A stretch of 64,000 nucleotides of DNA. It comes from Methylorubrum thiocyanatum. GTDB lineage: Bacteria; Pseudomonadota; Alphaproteobacteria; Rhizobiales; Beijerinckiaceae. Made by a program: the position numbers and the translations under genes. Where the stretch lies: the NCBI GenBank assembly GCA_014138645.1, contig JACJIB010000004.1:496001-560000 (forward strand), read 5' to 3'. The notes under the pieces are model-generated. The model ran no database searches and had not been told where the DNA came from. It was given only the letters and a program-made list of their open reading frames with translations. This document shows, in pieces, positions 36,301 through 44,172 of the stretch. Within the stretch, counting starts at the first letter, position 1; each line of letters begins with the position of its first letter.

Positions 36301-36463
36301 CCGACTGCGTCACCGTCACCGAGACGATCGGGATGTCGATGTTGGGAAAGCGGGTGATCGGCAGGGACCGGAAGCTGACGAGGCCGAGCACCATCAGCAC
36401 GAGGAACAGGACGAGGGAGGGGATCGGCTTGCGGATCGCCCAGGCCGAGACGTTGAGGCGCAT
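33320..36463 (-). CDS. RND-family multidrug efflux pump, inner-membrane subunit
   Basis: A 1047-residue HAE1-type resistance-nodulation-division pump. It begins RLNVSAWAIRKPIPSLVLFL and has twelve expected membrane helices in two halves. The proton-relay Asp pair lies in GILVDDAIVEIENI, and the helix-10 lysine in GVVTKNAIMLVDF. Large periplasmic porter loops are present. ATG 36463 has GAGGA seven bases ahead. Its adaptor gene ends ten bases upstream, so the pair is an operon; no outer-membrane channel gene is adjacent. The substrate is unknown. Confidence 0.93.
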   Translation of the reverse strand: MRLNVSAWAIRKPIPSLVLFLVLMVLGLVSFRSLPITRFPNIDIPIVSVTVTQSGAAPSELQTQVTKWVEDSVAGVKGVKHILSTISEGASVTTIEFRLEVNQDRAVNDVKDAIAKIRINLPRTIDEPIISRVEIAGLPIMIYGASAPAMTPEDLSWFVDDVVARQLQGVKGVGGVERLGGVAREIRVTLKPDRLLALGITAADVNRQLRLTSADMAGGRGELAGGEQSIRTLGASSSLETLGATSIVVPGGRKVRLDELASLMDAAEEPRTFARFNGEPVVGFAISRAMGASDAEVAAAVAGRIEALHAENPGVRFDLIDTSVVNTIGNYHSAMMGLLEGAALAVIVVFLFLRDWRATLIAAVALPLSVLPTFWVMSALGFSLNAVSLLAITLVTGILVDDAIVEIENIVRHMRMGKSAYRAALEAADEIGLAVIAITATIIAIFAPVSFMPGIAGQYFKQFGLTIAAAVFMSLLVARLITPLLAAYFLRDHGEEDEREGAVMRAYTRLVAWSVRHKYLTLILGLACFAGSIASTRLLPAGFIPAEDAARTMFVVELPPGARLDDTQRLSDGLVESLRQMPEVRSVFVDGGRQLPGKKEVRLASLTVNLTPKSERALTQKQVDLKISNVLRQVPDIRFWSLQEGGQREFALIVSGPDKAVVADVAARLQREAMGVPHLVNVMSTAPLDRTEIRITPKAGVAADLGVSTDVIAETVRVGTIGDIAANLAKFNARDRQIPIRVMLPERLRGQLPEIAALKVPVKAGAAVPLATVADLTLGRGPTAIDRYDRTVRVAVEGDLQGSDALGSIIEQVMALPAATDLPEGVTIRQTGDAEVMGEVFEGFALAMGAGLMMVFGVLVLLFGNFLQPLTILFSLPLSIGGAILGLLVFRMPISMPVVIGILMLMGVVTKNAIMLVDFAIEEMARGVDRVTAIVDAGRKRARPIVMTTIAMAAGMVPSAMALGIGGEFRAPMAVAVIGGLIVSTGLSLVFVPAIFLLVDDLSRLFVRLFGRFIGGTDEPEAGGDEAYRPGPPANAADLGRRRVAAE

Positions 36464-36473
36464 GGGGTGATCC

Positions 36474-37754
36474 TCAGCGGGTCTCGGCAGCGTGCGCCGC
36501 CGCGGGGAGCACCGGGCGGACCCGGTCGCCGTCGCGCAGGAACGAGCCGGCGCGGGCGACCACGGCCTCCCCGGCCGCGATGCCGGAGCGCACTTCCGTA
36601 AAGCCTTCGGCCGAGAGGCCGGTCTCGACCCTGCGGGCGGAGACGCGGCCATCCGCGACGGCGAGCACGCTCGCCGAGCCGTCGGCGGCGTAGAGCACGG
36701 CGGCGAGCGGGACCGCGACGCCCTCGCGCCGGGCGACCTCGACCCGGCCGCGGGCGAAGGCGCCGATATGCAGCGCCGGATCGGCCTCGAGGCGGATGCG
36801 GACCTTGCCGAGGCGCGTCGCCCGCTCGACCTCCGGGTAGACCCGGCGCACGGCGCCGGGGGTCACATGCCCGTCCTCCCATTCGAGGCGGGCCGGGGCG
36901 CCGGCCTTCAACCGCGGCAGGGCGGTCTCCGGTACCTCGCCCTCCAATTCGATCTCACCGCGGGCAATCAGGCGGAACAGCGGCTCGCCGACCGCACTCG
37001 CGGTGGCGCCGACCCGCGCCGTGCGGCGGCTGACGAGGCCGGCCTCCGGCGCGCGGATCTCGGTGCGGGCCCGGCGCAGGCCGATCTCGCGGCCTTGCGC
37101 CCGTGCCGCGGCGAGATCGGCCTCGGCGAGCGCCAGCCCGGCCCGCGCGGCGGCGAGCCGGCCGTCGGCGCCTTGCGCCGCGGAGACCCGCTGCTCCAGG
37201 GTGACGGCGGTGGCGTTGCCGGTCTTCACCAGGGCCTGCGCCCGTTCCAGGGCCTTCTGTGCCTCGACCTGGGCGGCCTCGGCCTGGACGATCTGGCTCC
37301 TGGCCTGAACGATGGCGGCTTGCGCCTTCGCGGTGGCGGCGAGGTTGGCGGCTTCCTGCGTCTCGATCATCTCCAGCGAGAGCCGCGCCAGCACCGCGCC
37401 GCGCTCGACCCGGTCGCCCTCCTCGACGAGCAGGGCGACGATGCGCAGGCCCTCGACCTCGGGGGCGACGAGGATCTCGTCGCGGGGCACCAGCGTCCCG
37501 GTCACGACCGCCTGCTCGACGATCTCGCGCCGCTCGGCCGGGACCACGCTCACCGCAGGCAGGAGCGCGGCGGGATCGGGCACGCCGGCGGTCGGCGGCT
37601 CGGCGGCACGGGCTGGCAAAAGACCGGGCAAGAGACCGGGCAAGAGACCGGGCAAGAGACCGGGCAAGAGACCGGGCAAGGAGCTGGGCAAGAGGCCGAG
37701 GCAGGCGGCCGCCAGCAGCAGGACGGCGGATCGGGGGAGAATACGGGCCGGCAT
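36474..37754 (-). CDS. RND efflux periplasmic adaptor (membrane fusion protein)
   Basis: A 426-residue adaptor linking the RND pump to an outer-membrane channel. It shows the lipoyl-like half-motifs ([20 protein letters not shown]), a long alpha-hairpin of Ala/Glu/Gln (about residues 110-190), the returning lipoyl half [20 protein letters not shown], and a beta-barrel with [17 protein letters not shown]. The signal peptide contains a tandem Leu-Leu-Pro-Gly repeat, five perfect 12-bp units. ATG 37754 follows GAGG by eight bases; TTG 37769 is an alternative. Confidence 0.92.
   Translation of the reverse strand: MPARILPRSAVLLLAAACLGLLPSSLPGLLPGLLPGLLPGLLPGLLPARAAEPPTAGVPDPAALLPAVSVVPAERREIVEQAVVTGTLVPRDEILVAPEVEGLRIVALLVEEGDRVERGAVLARLSLEMIETQEAANLAATAKAQAAIVQARSQIVQAEAAQVEAQKALERAQALVKTGNATAVTLEQRVSAAQGADGRLAAARAGLALAEADLAAARAQGREIGLRRARTEIRAPEAGLVSRRTARVGATASAVGEPLFRLIARGEIELEGEVPETALPRLKAGAPARLEWEDGHVTPGAVRRVYPEVERATRLGKVRIRLEADPALHIGAFARGRVEVARREGVAVPLAAVLYAADGSASVLAVADGRVSARRVETGLSAEGFTEVRSGIAAGEAVVARAGSFLRDGDRVRPVLPAAAHAAETR
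37621..37692. repeat. 12-bp minisatellite within a signal peptide
   Basis: AGACCGGGCAAG is repeated five times without error from 37621 to 37680, followed by the diverged unit GAGCTGGGCAAG. On the minus strand it encodes Leu-Leu-Pro-Gly in the hydrophobic core of the adaptor's signal peptide. Each unit is 12 bases, so copy changes keep the frame. Confidence 0.95.
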
Positions 37755-38048
37755 CGCGAATCGCCTCAAGGGGCGCGCCGATGCGCCGCAGCCTGCATCG
37801 GAAGGACAACCGGCGATTTCGTGGCGCGGTCACGTCACCGGCCGCATTCGCGCAGGGAGGCAGCCGGATTCGTCACAGGGGCGCACCATACCGGCTTGCG
37901 CCCGGACCTGCATCCTTAGAAACGATCGTCGTGTCGATCTCGTCCGTCACCGTGGGAGCAGGTACCCCCCGGACACAATCCGCGTTGCAACCGGGCTCGA
38001 TTCACCGGGTTGTCTCGTCAAGAGATTCCCGACGACGGACGGTTCACG

Positions 38049-38231
38049 ATGAGCATCTTCCAGATCCGGCAGAAGACCAGCGGCGCGATCCTCTGGACCG
38101 GCAGCGCCGACGACGAGCACACCGCCCTCGACGCCATGGCCCGCGAGGCCGGCTATCCCGATTACTCCGCCCTGCCCGACACCCTGCGGGCGGCGGGCTT
38201 CGAGACGGCCAAGCTCGATCTCATCTCCTGA
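38049..38231 (+). CDS. Small conserved-looking protein of unknown function
   Basis: A 60-residue cytoplasmic protein (SIFQIRQKTSGAILWTGSAD, then DALDAMAREAGYPDYSALPD and AKLDLIS). It has no signal peptide or metal motif. ATG 38049 is the first plausible start. A good terminator at 38261-38288 directly downstream supports it as a separate transcription unit. The alternation of strand and helix suggests a small alpha/beta fold. I recognise no family name. Confidence 0.65.
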   Translation: MSIFQIRQKTSGAILWTGSADDEHTALDAMAREAGYPDYSALPDTLRAAGFETAKLDLIS

Positions 38232-38260
38232 CGGTCCGTCCGGCTTTCCCTTCCTCGACA

Positions 38261-38288
38261 GGGCGTCCGCGGCGCGGGCGCCCTTTTT
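38261..38288 (+). terminator. Rho-independent terminator
   Basis: GGGCGTCCG... pairs with CGGGCGCCC in a GC-rich stem of about nine pairs, followed by TTTTT. It lies 30 bases after the small 60-residue gene. Confidence 0.7.
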
Positions 38289-38298
38289 CCATCGCGCC

Positions 38299-39558
38299 TC
38301 AGGCGCAGCAGCCCCGTCCGGAGGAGAGCGGCGCAGGGTCCGGCTGGCGCCGCCCGGAGACGCGCTCGGCGGGCTGCGCCAGGCGGCGGACCTGCAGCCG
38401 GTCGCGGCCCTGGCGCTTCGCCTCGTAGAGCGCCGCATCGGCCAAAGCCGTCAGGGTCTCGAGTTTTGCGCAACCGCCGGCGAACAGGGCGGCGCCGATG
38501 CTGACCGTGGCGCCGGCCGGCCGCTCCCGGCCGCCCTCGCGCGCCATGCGGACACGGATCGCCGCGCCGAGGTCGCGAATCGCCGCCTCGTCCAGTCCGG
38601 ACACCAGGATCACGAACTCGTCCCCGCCGAGCCGGGCCGGGATCGCCTCCCGCTGCGGGCCGGCTTCGCGCCCCTCCGCAGGACCGCTCGCAAGAACCTT
38701 CGTAAGAACCTCGGCAAGCGTCACGAGGAGGCGGTCGCCGACGGCGTGGCCGAAGCTGTCGTTGACCGCCTTGAAGCGGTCGATGTCGAGCAGCAGCAGC
38801 GCCCCCGGTTCCTGCCGCGCGGCCATCGTGCCGAGCAGGCCGGCCGCGCGGCTCTCGAAGGCGCGACGGTTGAACAGGCCGGTGAGGCCGTCGCGCTCGG
38901 CCAAAGCCGTCATCGCCTCCTCCCGGCGGCGGCGCACCGCGGCGGCCATCATCAGGGCGAGCAGCACCTCGACGACGATGCCCTCGACCAGCGAGACCTG
39001 GATCAGCAGGCCCTTGAAGCCGACGATGCTGACGAAGGCGCCGGGCAGCGGCACCAGCAGGGCCTTGGCGGCGTAGAAGGCGCCGTGAACGGTAAAGACG
39101 AAGCCGAGGCCGTCGGAAGCCGCGGTGCGCTCCTCGAAGGGCGCGCCGGCACGGGACAGGAGGCCGTGGGCGGCCCTCAGCGCCACCAGCGCGACGAGGG
39201 CGGAGTTCAGGATCGCGAAGACGGGGGTGGGGTCGAGCCCGGCGGGCAGGAGCAGGAGCCCGGCCCAGGGCAGCAGCAGGCCCCACCAGAGCGGCGCGAT
39301 CCGTCGCCCGGTGAAGCGCGCGACGCCGAACAGGAACAGGAGATGGGCGACGACGAGCAGGCCGTTGGCGACCCAGACCCCGACAAGGAAGGAGATGGGT
39401 CGCAGCAGCGACAGCGAACTGCCGAGGACGATGACGGCGAAGCCGGCGCTCCAGAACAGCAGCACCCGGTTGCGCAGGGTCCGCCATTCAAAGGCCAGGA
39501 AGCCCGCGGCGGCGGCGGCCGCCACGAGGCTCATGAACAGCATGGTGACCACGTCCAT
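38299..39558 (-). CDS. Membrane-bound GGDEF diguanylate cyclase
   Basis: A 419-residue protein with about six membrane helices in the first 205 residues, then a GGDEF domain. The signature GGDEF is intact at about 311-315 (PARLGGDEFVILVSG), with the metal DxD region LLLDIDRFKAVND and DGLTGLFNRRAFE ahead. The inhibitory RxxD site nine residues before GGDEF is absent, so product inhibition may be lost. It should make c-di-GMP, opposing the HD-GYP protein at 31691. ATG 39558 is chosen over TTG 39579. Confidence 0.9.
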   Translation of the reverse strand: MDVVTMLFMSLVAAAAAAGFLAFEWRTLRNRVLLFWSAGFAVIVLGSSLSLLRPISFLVGVWVANGLLVVAHLLFLFGVARFTGRRIAPLWWGLLLPWAGLLLLPAGLDPTPVFAILNSALVALVALRAAHGLLSRAGAPFEERTAASDGLGFVFTVHGAFYAAKALLVPLPGAFVSIVGFKGLLIQVSLVEGIVVEVLLALMMAAAVRRRREEAMTALAERDGLTGLFNRRAFESRAAGLLGTMAARQEPGALLLLDIDRFKAVNDSFGHAVGDRLLVTLAEVLTKVLASGPAEGREAGPQREAIPARLGGDEFVILVSGLDEAAIRDLGAAIRVRMAREGGRERPAGATVSIGAALFAGGCAKLETLTALADAALYEAKRQGRDRLQVRRLAQPAERVSGRRQPDPAPLSSGRGCCA

Positions 39559-39671
39559 CGCGATCAGGCACCCGTGCAACGGTGGCGTTGCTTTACCCGA
39601 TAGCGACTGCGGTTGAACAAAGCGTTCCGCTGCGCGTTTCTACCCTTCGGCCGCGCCGGGCGGGATCACGC

Positions 39672-40010
39672 TCAGTTCGCGTGGCCGATCCGCATACGGT
39701 AGGCGCCGTCGGCGCTGCGCTCGAATACCTCGTTGATGCCGGCATGGCGCAGGGCCTCGCCGGAGGTGTCGGGCACGAGGTTCTGCTCCGAGACGTAGGC
39801 GACGTACTCGCTGTCCGCGTTCTCGGCGAGCAGGTGGTAGAAGGGCTGGTCCTTGCGCGGCCGGACGTCCTCGGGAATGGCGAGCCACCATTCCTCGGTG
39901 TTGGCGAATTCCGGGTCCACGTCGAACACCACGCCCCGGAACGGGTAGATCCGGTGCCGGACCACCGCCCCGAGGCCGAATTTGGCGGTTCTCATGCTGG
40001 TCTGGGTCAT
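39672..40010 (-). CDS. hspQ: Heat shock protein HspQ (hemimethylated DNA-binding/YccV-like)
   Basis: A 112-residue HspQ/YccV-like protein. Family motifs are KFGLGAVVRHRIYPFRGVVF, DVDPEFANTEEWW and DQPFYHLLAENADSEYVAYV, then SEQNLVPD. HspQ binds hemimethylated DNA and modulates Lon-dependent proteolysis in enterobacteria; which role holds here is unknown. ATG 40010 is used; ATG 39995 would shorten it by five residues. It lies 59 bases downstream of the malyl-CoA-lyase-like gene on the same strand and may share its transcript. Confidence 0.9.
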   Translation of the reverse strand: MTQTSMRTAKFGLGAVVRHRIYPFRGVVFDVDPEFANTEEWWLAIPEDVRPRKDQPFYHLLAENADSEYVAYVSEQNLVPDTSGEALRHAGINEVFERSADGAYRMRIGHAN

Positions 40011-40069
40011 GACCGATAGATAGGCCTCGCGCCCCTTCCGTTCCAACGCGAGGCCAGCATGCGCGACGA

Positions 40070-41119
40070 TCAGGGCAGATTGTAGGCCTTGGCCAGATCC
40101 GGATCCTTCTCGGCCACCAGCCGGGCGAGATCGACGATCACCTTGGCCTGCTTCCAGGTGGCATCGTCCTGCATCTTGCCGTCGATCATCACCGCACCGG
40201 TGCCGTCGGGCATCGCCTCGACGATGCGGGAGGCGAAGTTCACCTCGGCCGGGTCGGGGGCGAACACGGTCTTGGCCAGCGCCACCTGGCTCGGATGCAG
40301 GGTCCAGGCGCCGGCGCAGCCCATCAGGAAGGCGTTGCGGAACTGCACCTCGCAGGCGGCCGAATCGGAGAAGTCGCCGAACGGGCCGTAGAACGCCTTG
40401 ATGCCGTTGGCCATGCAGGCATCGACCATCCGGGCGATGGTGTAGTGCCACAGATCCTGCTGCGCGGATGCGCGCTCGGCATCGCCCTTGGGATCGGACA
40501 GGACGCGATAGTCCGGGTGGCCGCCGCCGACGCGGGTGGTCTTCATGCCGCGGGACGCCGCGAGATCGGCCGGCCCGAGGCTCATGCCGTGCATGCGCGG
40601 CGAGGCGCAGGCGATGGCATCGACGTTGGCCACGCCCTCCGCCGTCTCGAGGATGGCGTGGACGAGGATCGGCTTCTTGACGCCGTGGCGCGCCTCGAGC
40701 TGGGCGAGCAGCTGGTCGATGTAGTGGATGTCCCAGGGACCCTCGACCTTGGGCACCATCACCACGTCGAGCTTGTCGCCGACTTCCGCCACGAGGGTGA
40801 AGAGGTCGTCGAGGATCCAAGGCGAGTTCAGGGCATTGATGCGGGTCCACAGGCCGGTGCCGGAGGCGGCGAAATCGGTGGCCTTGGCCATCTCGACGAA
40901 ACCCTTGCGCGCCGCCTCCTTCTGGTCGGCGGGGACCGCGTCCTCCAGGTTGCCGAGCACCACGTCGACCGTCTTGGCGAGTTCGGGCACGCGGGCGCGG
41001 ACCTTGTCGTTGTGCGGCGGCACGAAGTGGATCATCCGCTCGAGCTTGATCGGCAGCTCACGGAAGGGCTCGGGCGCACCCGCGGCGAGCGGCTGGAAGA
41101 AGCGGCGCGGCAGTTTCAT
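40070..41119 (-). CDS. Malyl-CoA lyase-like HpcH/HpaI/CitE-family protein (Chloroflexus Mcl type)
   Basis: A 349-residue CitE-fold lyase. Motifs are [36 protein letters not shown] (metal-binding Glu/Asp), [51 protein letters not shown] and YGPFGDFSD. From memory it is far closer to the Chloroflexus aurantiacus malyl-CoA/citramalyl-CoA lyase than to MclA of the serine cycle. It probably cleaves malyl-CoA, beta-methylmalyl-CoA or a related thioester, giving glyoxylate. It could serve the ethylmalonyl-CoA pathway or C5 acid use. It starts ATG 41119. Confidence 0.85.
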   Translation of the reverse strand: MKLPRRFFQPLAAGAPEPFRELPIKLERMIHFVPPHNDKVRARVPELAKTVDVVLGNLEDAVPADQKEAARKGFVEMAKATDFAASGTGLWTRINALNSPWILDDLFTLVAEVGDKLDVVMVPKVEGPWDIHYIDQLLAQLEARHGVKKPILVHAILETAEGVANVDAIACASPRMHGMSLGPADLAASRGMKTTRVGGGHPDYRVLSDPKGDAERASAQQDLWHYTIARMVDACMANGIKAFYGPFGDFSDSAACEVQFRNAFLMGCAGAWTLHPSQVALAKTVFAPDPAEVNFASRIVEAMPDGTGAVMIDGKMQDDATWKQAKVIVDLARLVAEKDPDLAKAYNLP

Positions 41120-41553
41120 CGGCTCTCGGTCTCCGGCTTCGCGTCGGGCTTGGCGTAGGCCCTCAGCTTATCGGCTTCGCGTTAGAGCACGGCGCCCCCC
41201 GGCGTAAAGCCGACCTTGGTCGGCTCCCTTGGTCGGCTCCGTTGGAGAACCCCGCAATTCCCGGACTGGACTCTTCTGATTGCGCGCACAAATCCGTGGC
41301 GCATCCGGGCCTTGAGGATTGCGCCACGAGCCCGATCGGAAGACGATCCCTCACGGCTTCGAAGGTTTCATCACGCGCTCCTCCGCATTCGCGCCTCCGG
41401 CCCGAAGGCCGGGATGTCCCGGAGCCGGGCGCGAAACGGCAAAGCTTGCCCGGCAAAGCATCCGGTGCAGGGCAGGCCGGACGGAACACGCCGCCGCGAC
41501 CGGTGTTTCTCGGCCGAGGCGGGCTGTCGAACACAGTCGGGAGACGTGCGTCG
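41120..41553. other. Divergent intergenic region, malyl-CoA-lyase-like and patatin genes
   Basis: A 434-base region between two divergent genes; both promoters should lie here. No supported gene, clear riboswitch or repeat was seen. TCGGCTCCCTTGGTCGGCTCC near 41219 is a short direct duplication (GGTCGGCTCC twice). Confidence 0.35.
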
Positions 41554-42870
41554 ATGCCGAAACTGTACAACGAACCGAGCTTACGGATCGCCTGGGCGGA
41601 CCGGAGCCTTGCCGGGCGGCGTTGGTCCGGCCTGGGCCGTCCCCTGGCGGGCGTCCTCGTGGCGCTGACCCTGTCGCAGGGGGCGCTGGCGGGCGAACGA
41701 ACGAAAAAACCTGCCGACGCGCGGCCGGACTACACCGCCGCCCAGGCCGCGACCGCGCGGCCCGAGGGCCTGCCGGCCTCGGTGCGGATCGCGGGTGACG
41801 ACGTGAGCGCCTTCCAGGCGCTGATCGACGGGGCGCCCCGCGCCGCCGATCCCTGGCTGGTGCTCTCCGGCGGCGGCGAGAACGGCGCCTTCGCCGCCGG
41901 CCTGCTGGCGGGCTGGTCGGAGCGCGGCGACCGACCCGATTTCGGCGTGATCACCGGCGTCTCGACCGGCGCGCTGATCGCGCCCTTCGCCTTCGCGGCG
42001 CCGACGATCGGGGCGAAGGCCGACGCGGCGCTGAAGGCGAACTACACCGAGATCTCGGCGGCGGACGTGTTCGAGTTCGGCGGCACGCCGGATTCGCTCA
42101 CCGACACGTGGCCGCTCAAGGAGCGGATCGGGCGCGCGGTGACGCCGGCCCTGCTCAAGGCGGTGGCGGCCGAGCACGCCAAGGGCCGCCGCCTGCTGAT
42201 CGCCACGACGCAGGTCGACAGCGAGCGGCCGGTCCTGTGGGACATGGGCGCGATCGCTCAGCGCAACGCCGAGACCGGCGATCCCCGGGCGCTGGCCCTG
42301 TTCCGCGCGATCATCCTCGCCTCGACGGCGGTGCCTGGCGTCTTCCCGCCGGTGGCGATCCCCGCCGAGGCCAAGGATGGGGCCAATGACGGGGGCAAGG
42401 ACAAGAGCTTCGCGGAGCTGCACGACGACGGCGGGGCGATGGCCCCGTTCTACCTCGCGCCGGCCGCCGCCCTGGAGGGAGAGGCGCGGCTGCGCCTGCC
42501 GACGGACCGGGTCTACCTCGTCGTCAACAACCGGCTCGAACCGGAATTCCAGATGGCCTCGCGCACCACGCTCTCGGTGCTCGGCCGCACCATGTCGGCG
42601 GCGATCAAGGCACAGACCCGCGCGGCGCTCGCGCTCTCCAAGGGCTATGCCGAGCGCACCGGCCTCGACCTGCGGATCGCGCTCATCGACGGGCGCTTCG
42701 CCAAGACCTCGGAGAAGCCGTTCGACCAAGCCTACATGAAGGCGCTGTTCGCCCACGGCGAGGCCCTGGCCCGCGACGGCAGCGCCTTCGTCCAGGCTCG
42801 CCCCCCGGCCACGGCCGCGAGCCGGCCCATTCCCTCGGAGACGACCGGCAGCGTCACGGCCTCGCGCTGA
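41554..42870 (+). CDS. Patatin-like phospholipase, exported
   Basis: A 438-residue patatin-family acyl hydrolase. A signal or anchor segment (RPLAGVLVALTLSQGALA) precedes the catalytic domain, which shows the oxyanion hole SGGGENGAFAAG, the nucleophile elbow GVSTG (GxSxG) and the aspartate motif HDDGGAMAP (DGG). Serine and Asp dyad are intact. ATG 41554 follows CGGGAG. Family members cleave membrane lipids or stored esters; here the site would be the periplasm. It stands alone. Confidence 0.88.
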   Translation: MPKLYNEPSLRIAWADRSLAGRRWSGLGRPLAGVLVALTLSQGALAGERTKKPADARPDYTAAQAATARPEGLPASVRIAGDDVSAFQALIDGAPRAADPWLVLSGGGENGAFAAGLLAGWSERGDRPDFGVITGVSTGALIAPFAFAAPTIGAKADAALKANYTEISAADVFEFGGTPDSLTDTWPLKERIGRAVTPALLKAVAAEHAKGRRLLIATTQVDSERPVLWDMGAIAQRNAETGDPRALALFRAIILASTAVPGVFPPVAIPAEAKDGANDGGKDKSFAELHDDGGAMAPFYLAPAAALEGEARLRLPTDRVYLVVNNRLEPEFQMASRTTLSVLGRTMSAAIKAQTRAALALSKGYAERTGLDLRIALIDGRFAKTSEKPFDQAYMKALFAHGEALARDGSAFVQARPPATAASRPIPSETTGSVTASR

Positions 42871-42972
42871 GGGGAAAACAGACGACACGCCGATTGTCGG
42901 CGATGGCCGCGGAAGCTATGTTTCGCGTTGGGAACCGGACGAGGTTTGGACCCCCGCCCGGCCCCCTGCGGG

Positions 42973-43038
42973 CTAGAAGGTGATGGCGAGGATCAGTCGC
43001 CAATCCCTCCACCGCAGAGTGACCGAGATGGTAACCAT
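42973..43038 (-). CDS. Candidate 21-residue hydrophobic micro-protein
   Basis: A short frame on the minus strand from ATG 43038 to TAG 42973-42975. It is preceded by GAGGAGG five bases upstream, one of the best ribosome sites in the window. The peptide starts MVTISVTLRWRDW and ends LILAITF: amphipathic or membrane-seeking. No promoter was identified, and a peptide this small could be chance. Confidence 0.35.
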   Translation of the reverse strand: MVTISVTLRWRDWRLILAITF

Positions 43039-43095
43039 CTCGTCCTCCTCTGTGGTATCCGGCGGCCATCGCCGGACAAGGCATTAACAATCGGA

Positions 43096-43134
43096 GGCTG
43101 CACAACGGTCAAGCGATCGCTGTGCAGCCTTTTT
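43096..43134 (+). terminator. Rho-independent terminator of an unassigned transcript
   Basis: GGCTGCACA (43096-43104), a 16-base loop, TGTGCAGCC (43121-43129), then TTTTT. It lies 226 bases after the patatin stop with no recognised gene between, so it ends either the patatin transcript or a small RNA made from 42870-43134. Confidence 0.8.
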
Positions 43135-43206
43135 CTTGCCCCCTCATCGAGCCTCCTCGTCGGCCGAGGCCGCAGGCGCCCCAGGGTGCGTGACGACGGC
43201 GAAGGC

Positions 43207-43314
43207 CGCCGAGCGCATCGTGCTGGATATCGGATCCAGCACGATGCGCTCGGCTTCTGTTTTTGCATCATCTTTTTTCGAAAGCCGGAAACCACCTTTC
43301 GGGATGATGCTCTA
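43207..43314 (-). repeat. Dispersed repeat, family B, copy 2
   Basis: An inverted copy of 19577-19682. On the minus strand it opens TAGAGCATCATCCCGAAAGG, whose TAG is the stop codon of the winged-helix gene, and ends in the hairpin GCCGAGCGCATCGTGCT...AGCACGATGCGCTCGGC. Stem ends differ from copy 1 (CGAG versus CTAG) but stay paired, which points to a structured role. Confidence 0.85.
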
Positions 43315-43875
43315 TCCCTCCTCCGCATCGGCGGGGGCGTAGACGGCCTCCCCCAGGCGCTTCAGCGGGCCGCCGGGGCCGGAGCGCTTCCAGAGCCGGG
43401 TGTTGAGCGCCGCCACCGGATCCTGGCCCGGCAGGGAAAAGCCCTGCTCGGCGATCCGCGCCAGGATCTCGCTGGCGTGCAGCGGGCGGCCCGCCTCCTC
43501 GAGGGCGGCGAGCGCCGCCTCGATCACCGCCCGGCCGTAGCGGCGGGCGAGCACCGTCTCCGACAGGCCGGCCTCTTCGGTCGGATCCTCGGCCGGATCG
43601 GGGAAGGCGGGCACGGGCGGCCGCTCGGGCCGGGCGGGGGGCTGGGCCGAAGGGGCCGCAACGGTGGCGGCGACCGGGGCCGGCGCCGGAGGCGGGGCGG
43701 GCACGTCCATCTGAGGGGCCGCGTCCACCGCGGCCGGAGCCGGAACGGAGGGGCCGCCGAGGCGGCGTCCGAGATCGAGATAGAGGAGGAGGTCGGCGAT
43801 CTGCCGTTCGAGCGCGTCGCGCTGCCGACGCAGCTCCTCCAGCCGCGCCAGGGCCTCGGCTTCCGACAGGACCAT
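43312..43875 (-). CDS. Coiled-coil plus winged-helix (HARE-HTH-like) protein beside repA
   Basis: A 187-residue protein. Residues about 1-40 form a coiled coil (EAEALARLEELRRQRDALER), residues about 42-100 a Pro/Ala-rich linker, and residues about 110-185 a winged-helix domain (VIEAALAALEEAGRPLHASE, then ARIAEQGFSLPGQDPVAALN and LGEAVYAP) of the HARE-HTH kind. It is on the repA strand, 297 bases downstream, and may be a DNA-binding accessory or partition factor of the replicon; that link is positional only. Its stop codon lies in repeat B. Confidence 0.65.
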   Translation of the reverse strand: MVLSEAEALARLEELRRQRDALERQIADLLLYLDLGRRLGGPSVPAPAAVDAAPQMDVPAPPPAPAPVAATVAAPSAQPPARPERPPVPAFPDPAEDPTEEAGLSETVLARRYGRAVIEAALAALEEAGRPLHASEILARIAEQGFSLPGQDPVAALNTRLWKRSGPGGPLKRLGEAVYAPADAEEG

Positions 43876-43889
43876 GAGGGCGTTTCCGG

Positions 43890-44160
43890 TCGCTCGTTCC
43901 GAAGAAGGGAAATGGGACGGAACGGACGATACAAGGGAATGGAACGGAAGACCAGGGAATTATTCCGGACACTTCATTCCATACGAGCCATTTCAGACGC
44001 TCCAAAGGAAGGAATACCCGACCTCCGAATGCCGCTGCCTCCTCTCGTTCCCTTGCGATTGGAACGCCGAAGGAATGAGAGGGGCAGAGCAGATGGAATA
44101 TTCCGAATCTGCGCCTGTACGGAATGCAATCTGAGAGAACGGGCCGTCGGCCATCGCGCG
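43890..44160. repeat. Cluster of GGAAT/GGAAC motifs between repA and winged-helix gene
   Basis: At least a dozen copies of GGAAT, GGAAC or their complements lie in about 270 bases of lower GC, including GGGAATTATTCC and the palindrome GGAATATTCC. Most lie singly, some face to face. This is unlike the surrounding sequence and resembles a clustered protein-binding region such as a partition or incompatibility site; that role is inference. Confidence 0.5.
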
Positions 44161-44172
44161 ACAAAAATTCCG

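Noticed and set aside
42983..43087. A 34-residue plus-strand frame before the terminator at 43096
   Set aside because: Its ribosome site is almost touching the ATG, its composition is Arg/Ser-rich and it opposes a frame with a better site. It was left out as a gene.
43874..44134. An 86-residue plus-strand frame in the repA/winged-helix gap
   Set aside because: It starts inside the opposite gene's start codon, has no ribosome site, and its residues follow from the repeated GGAAY motifs.
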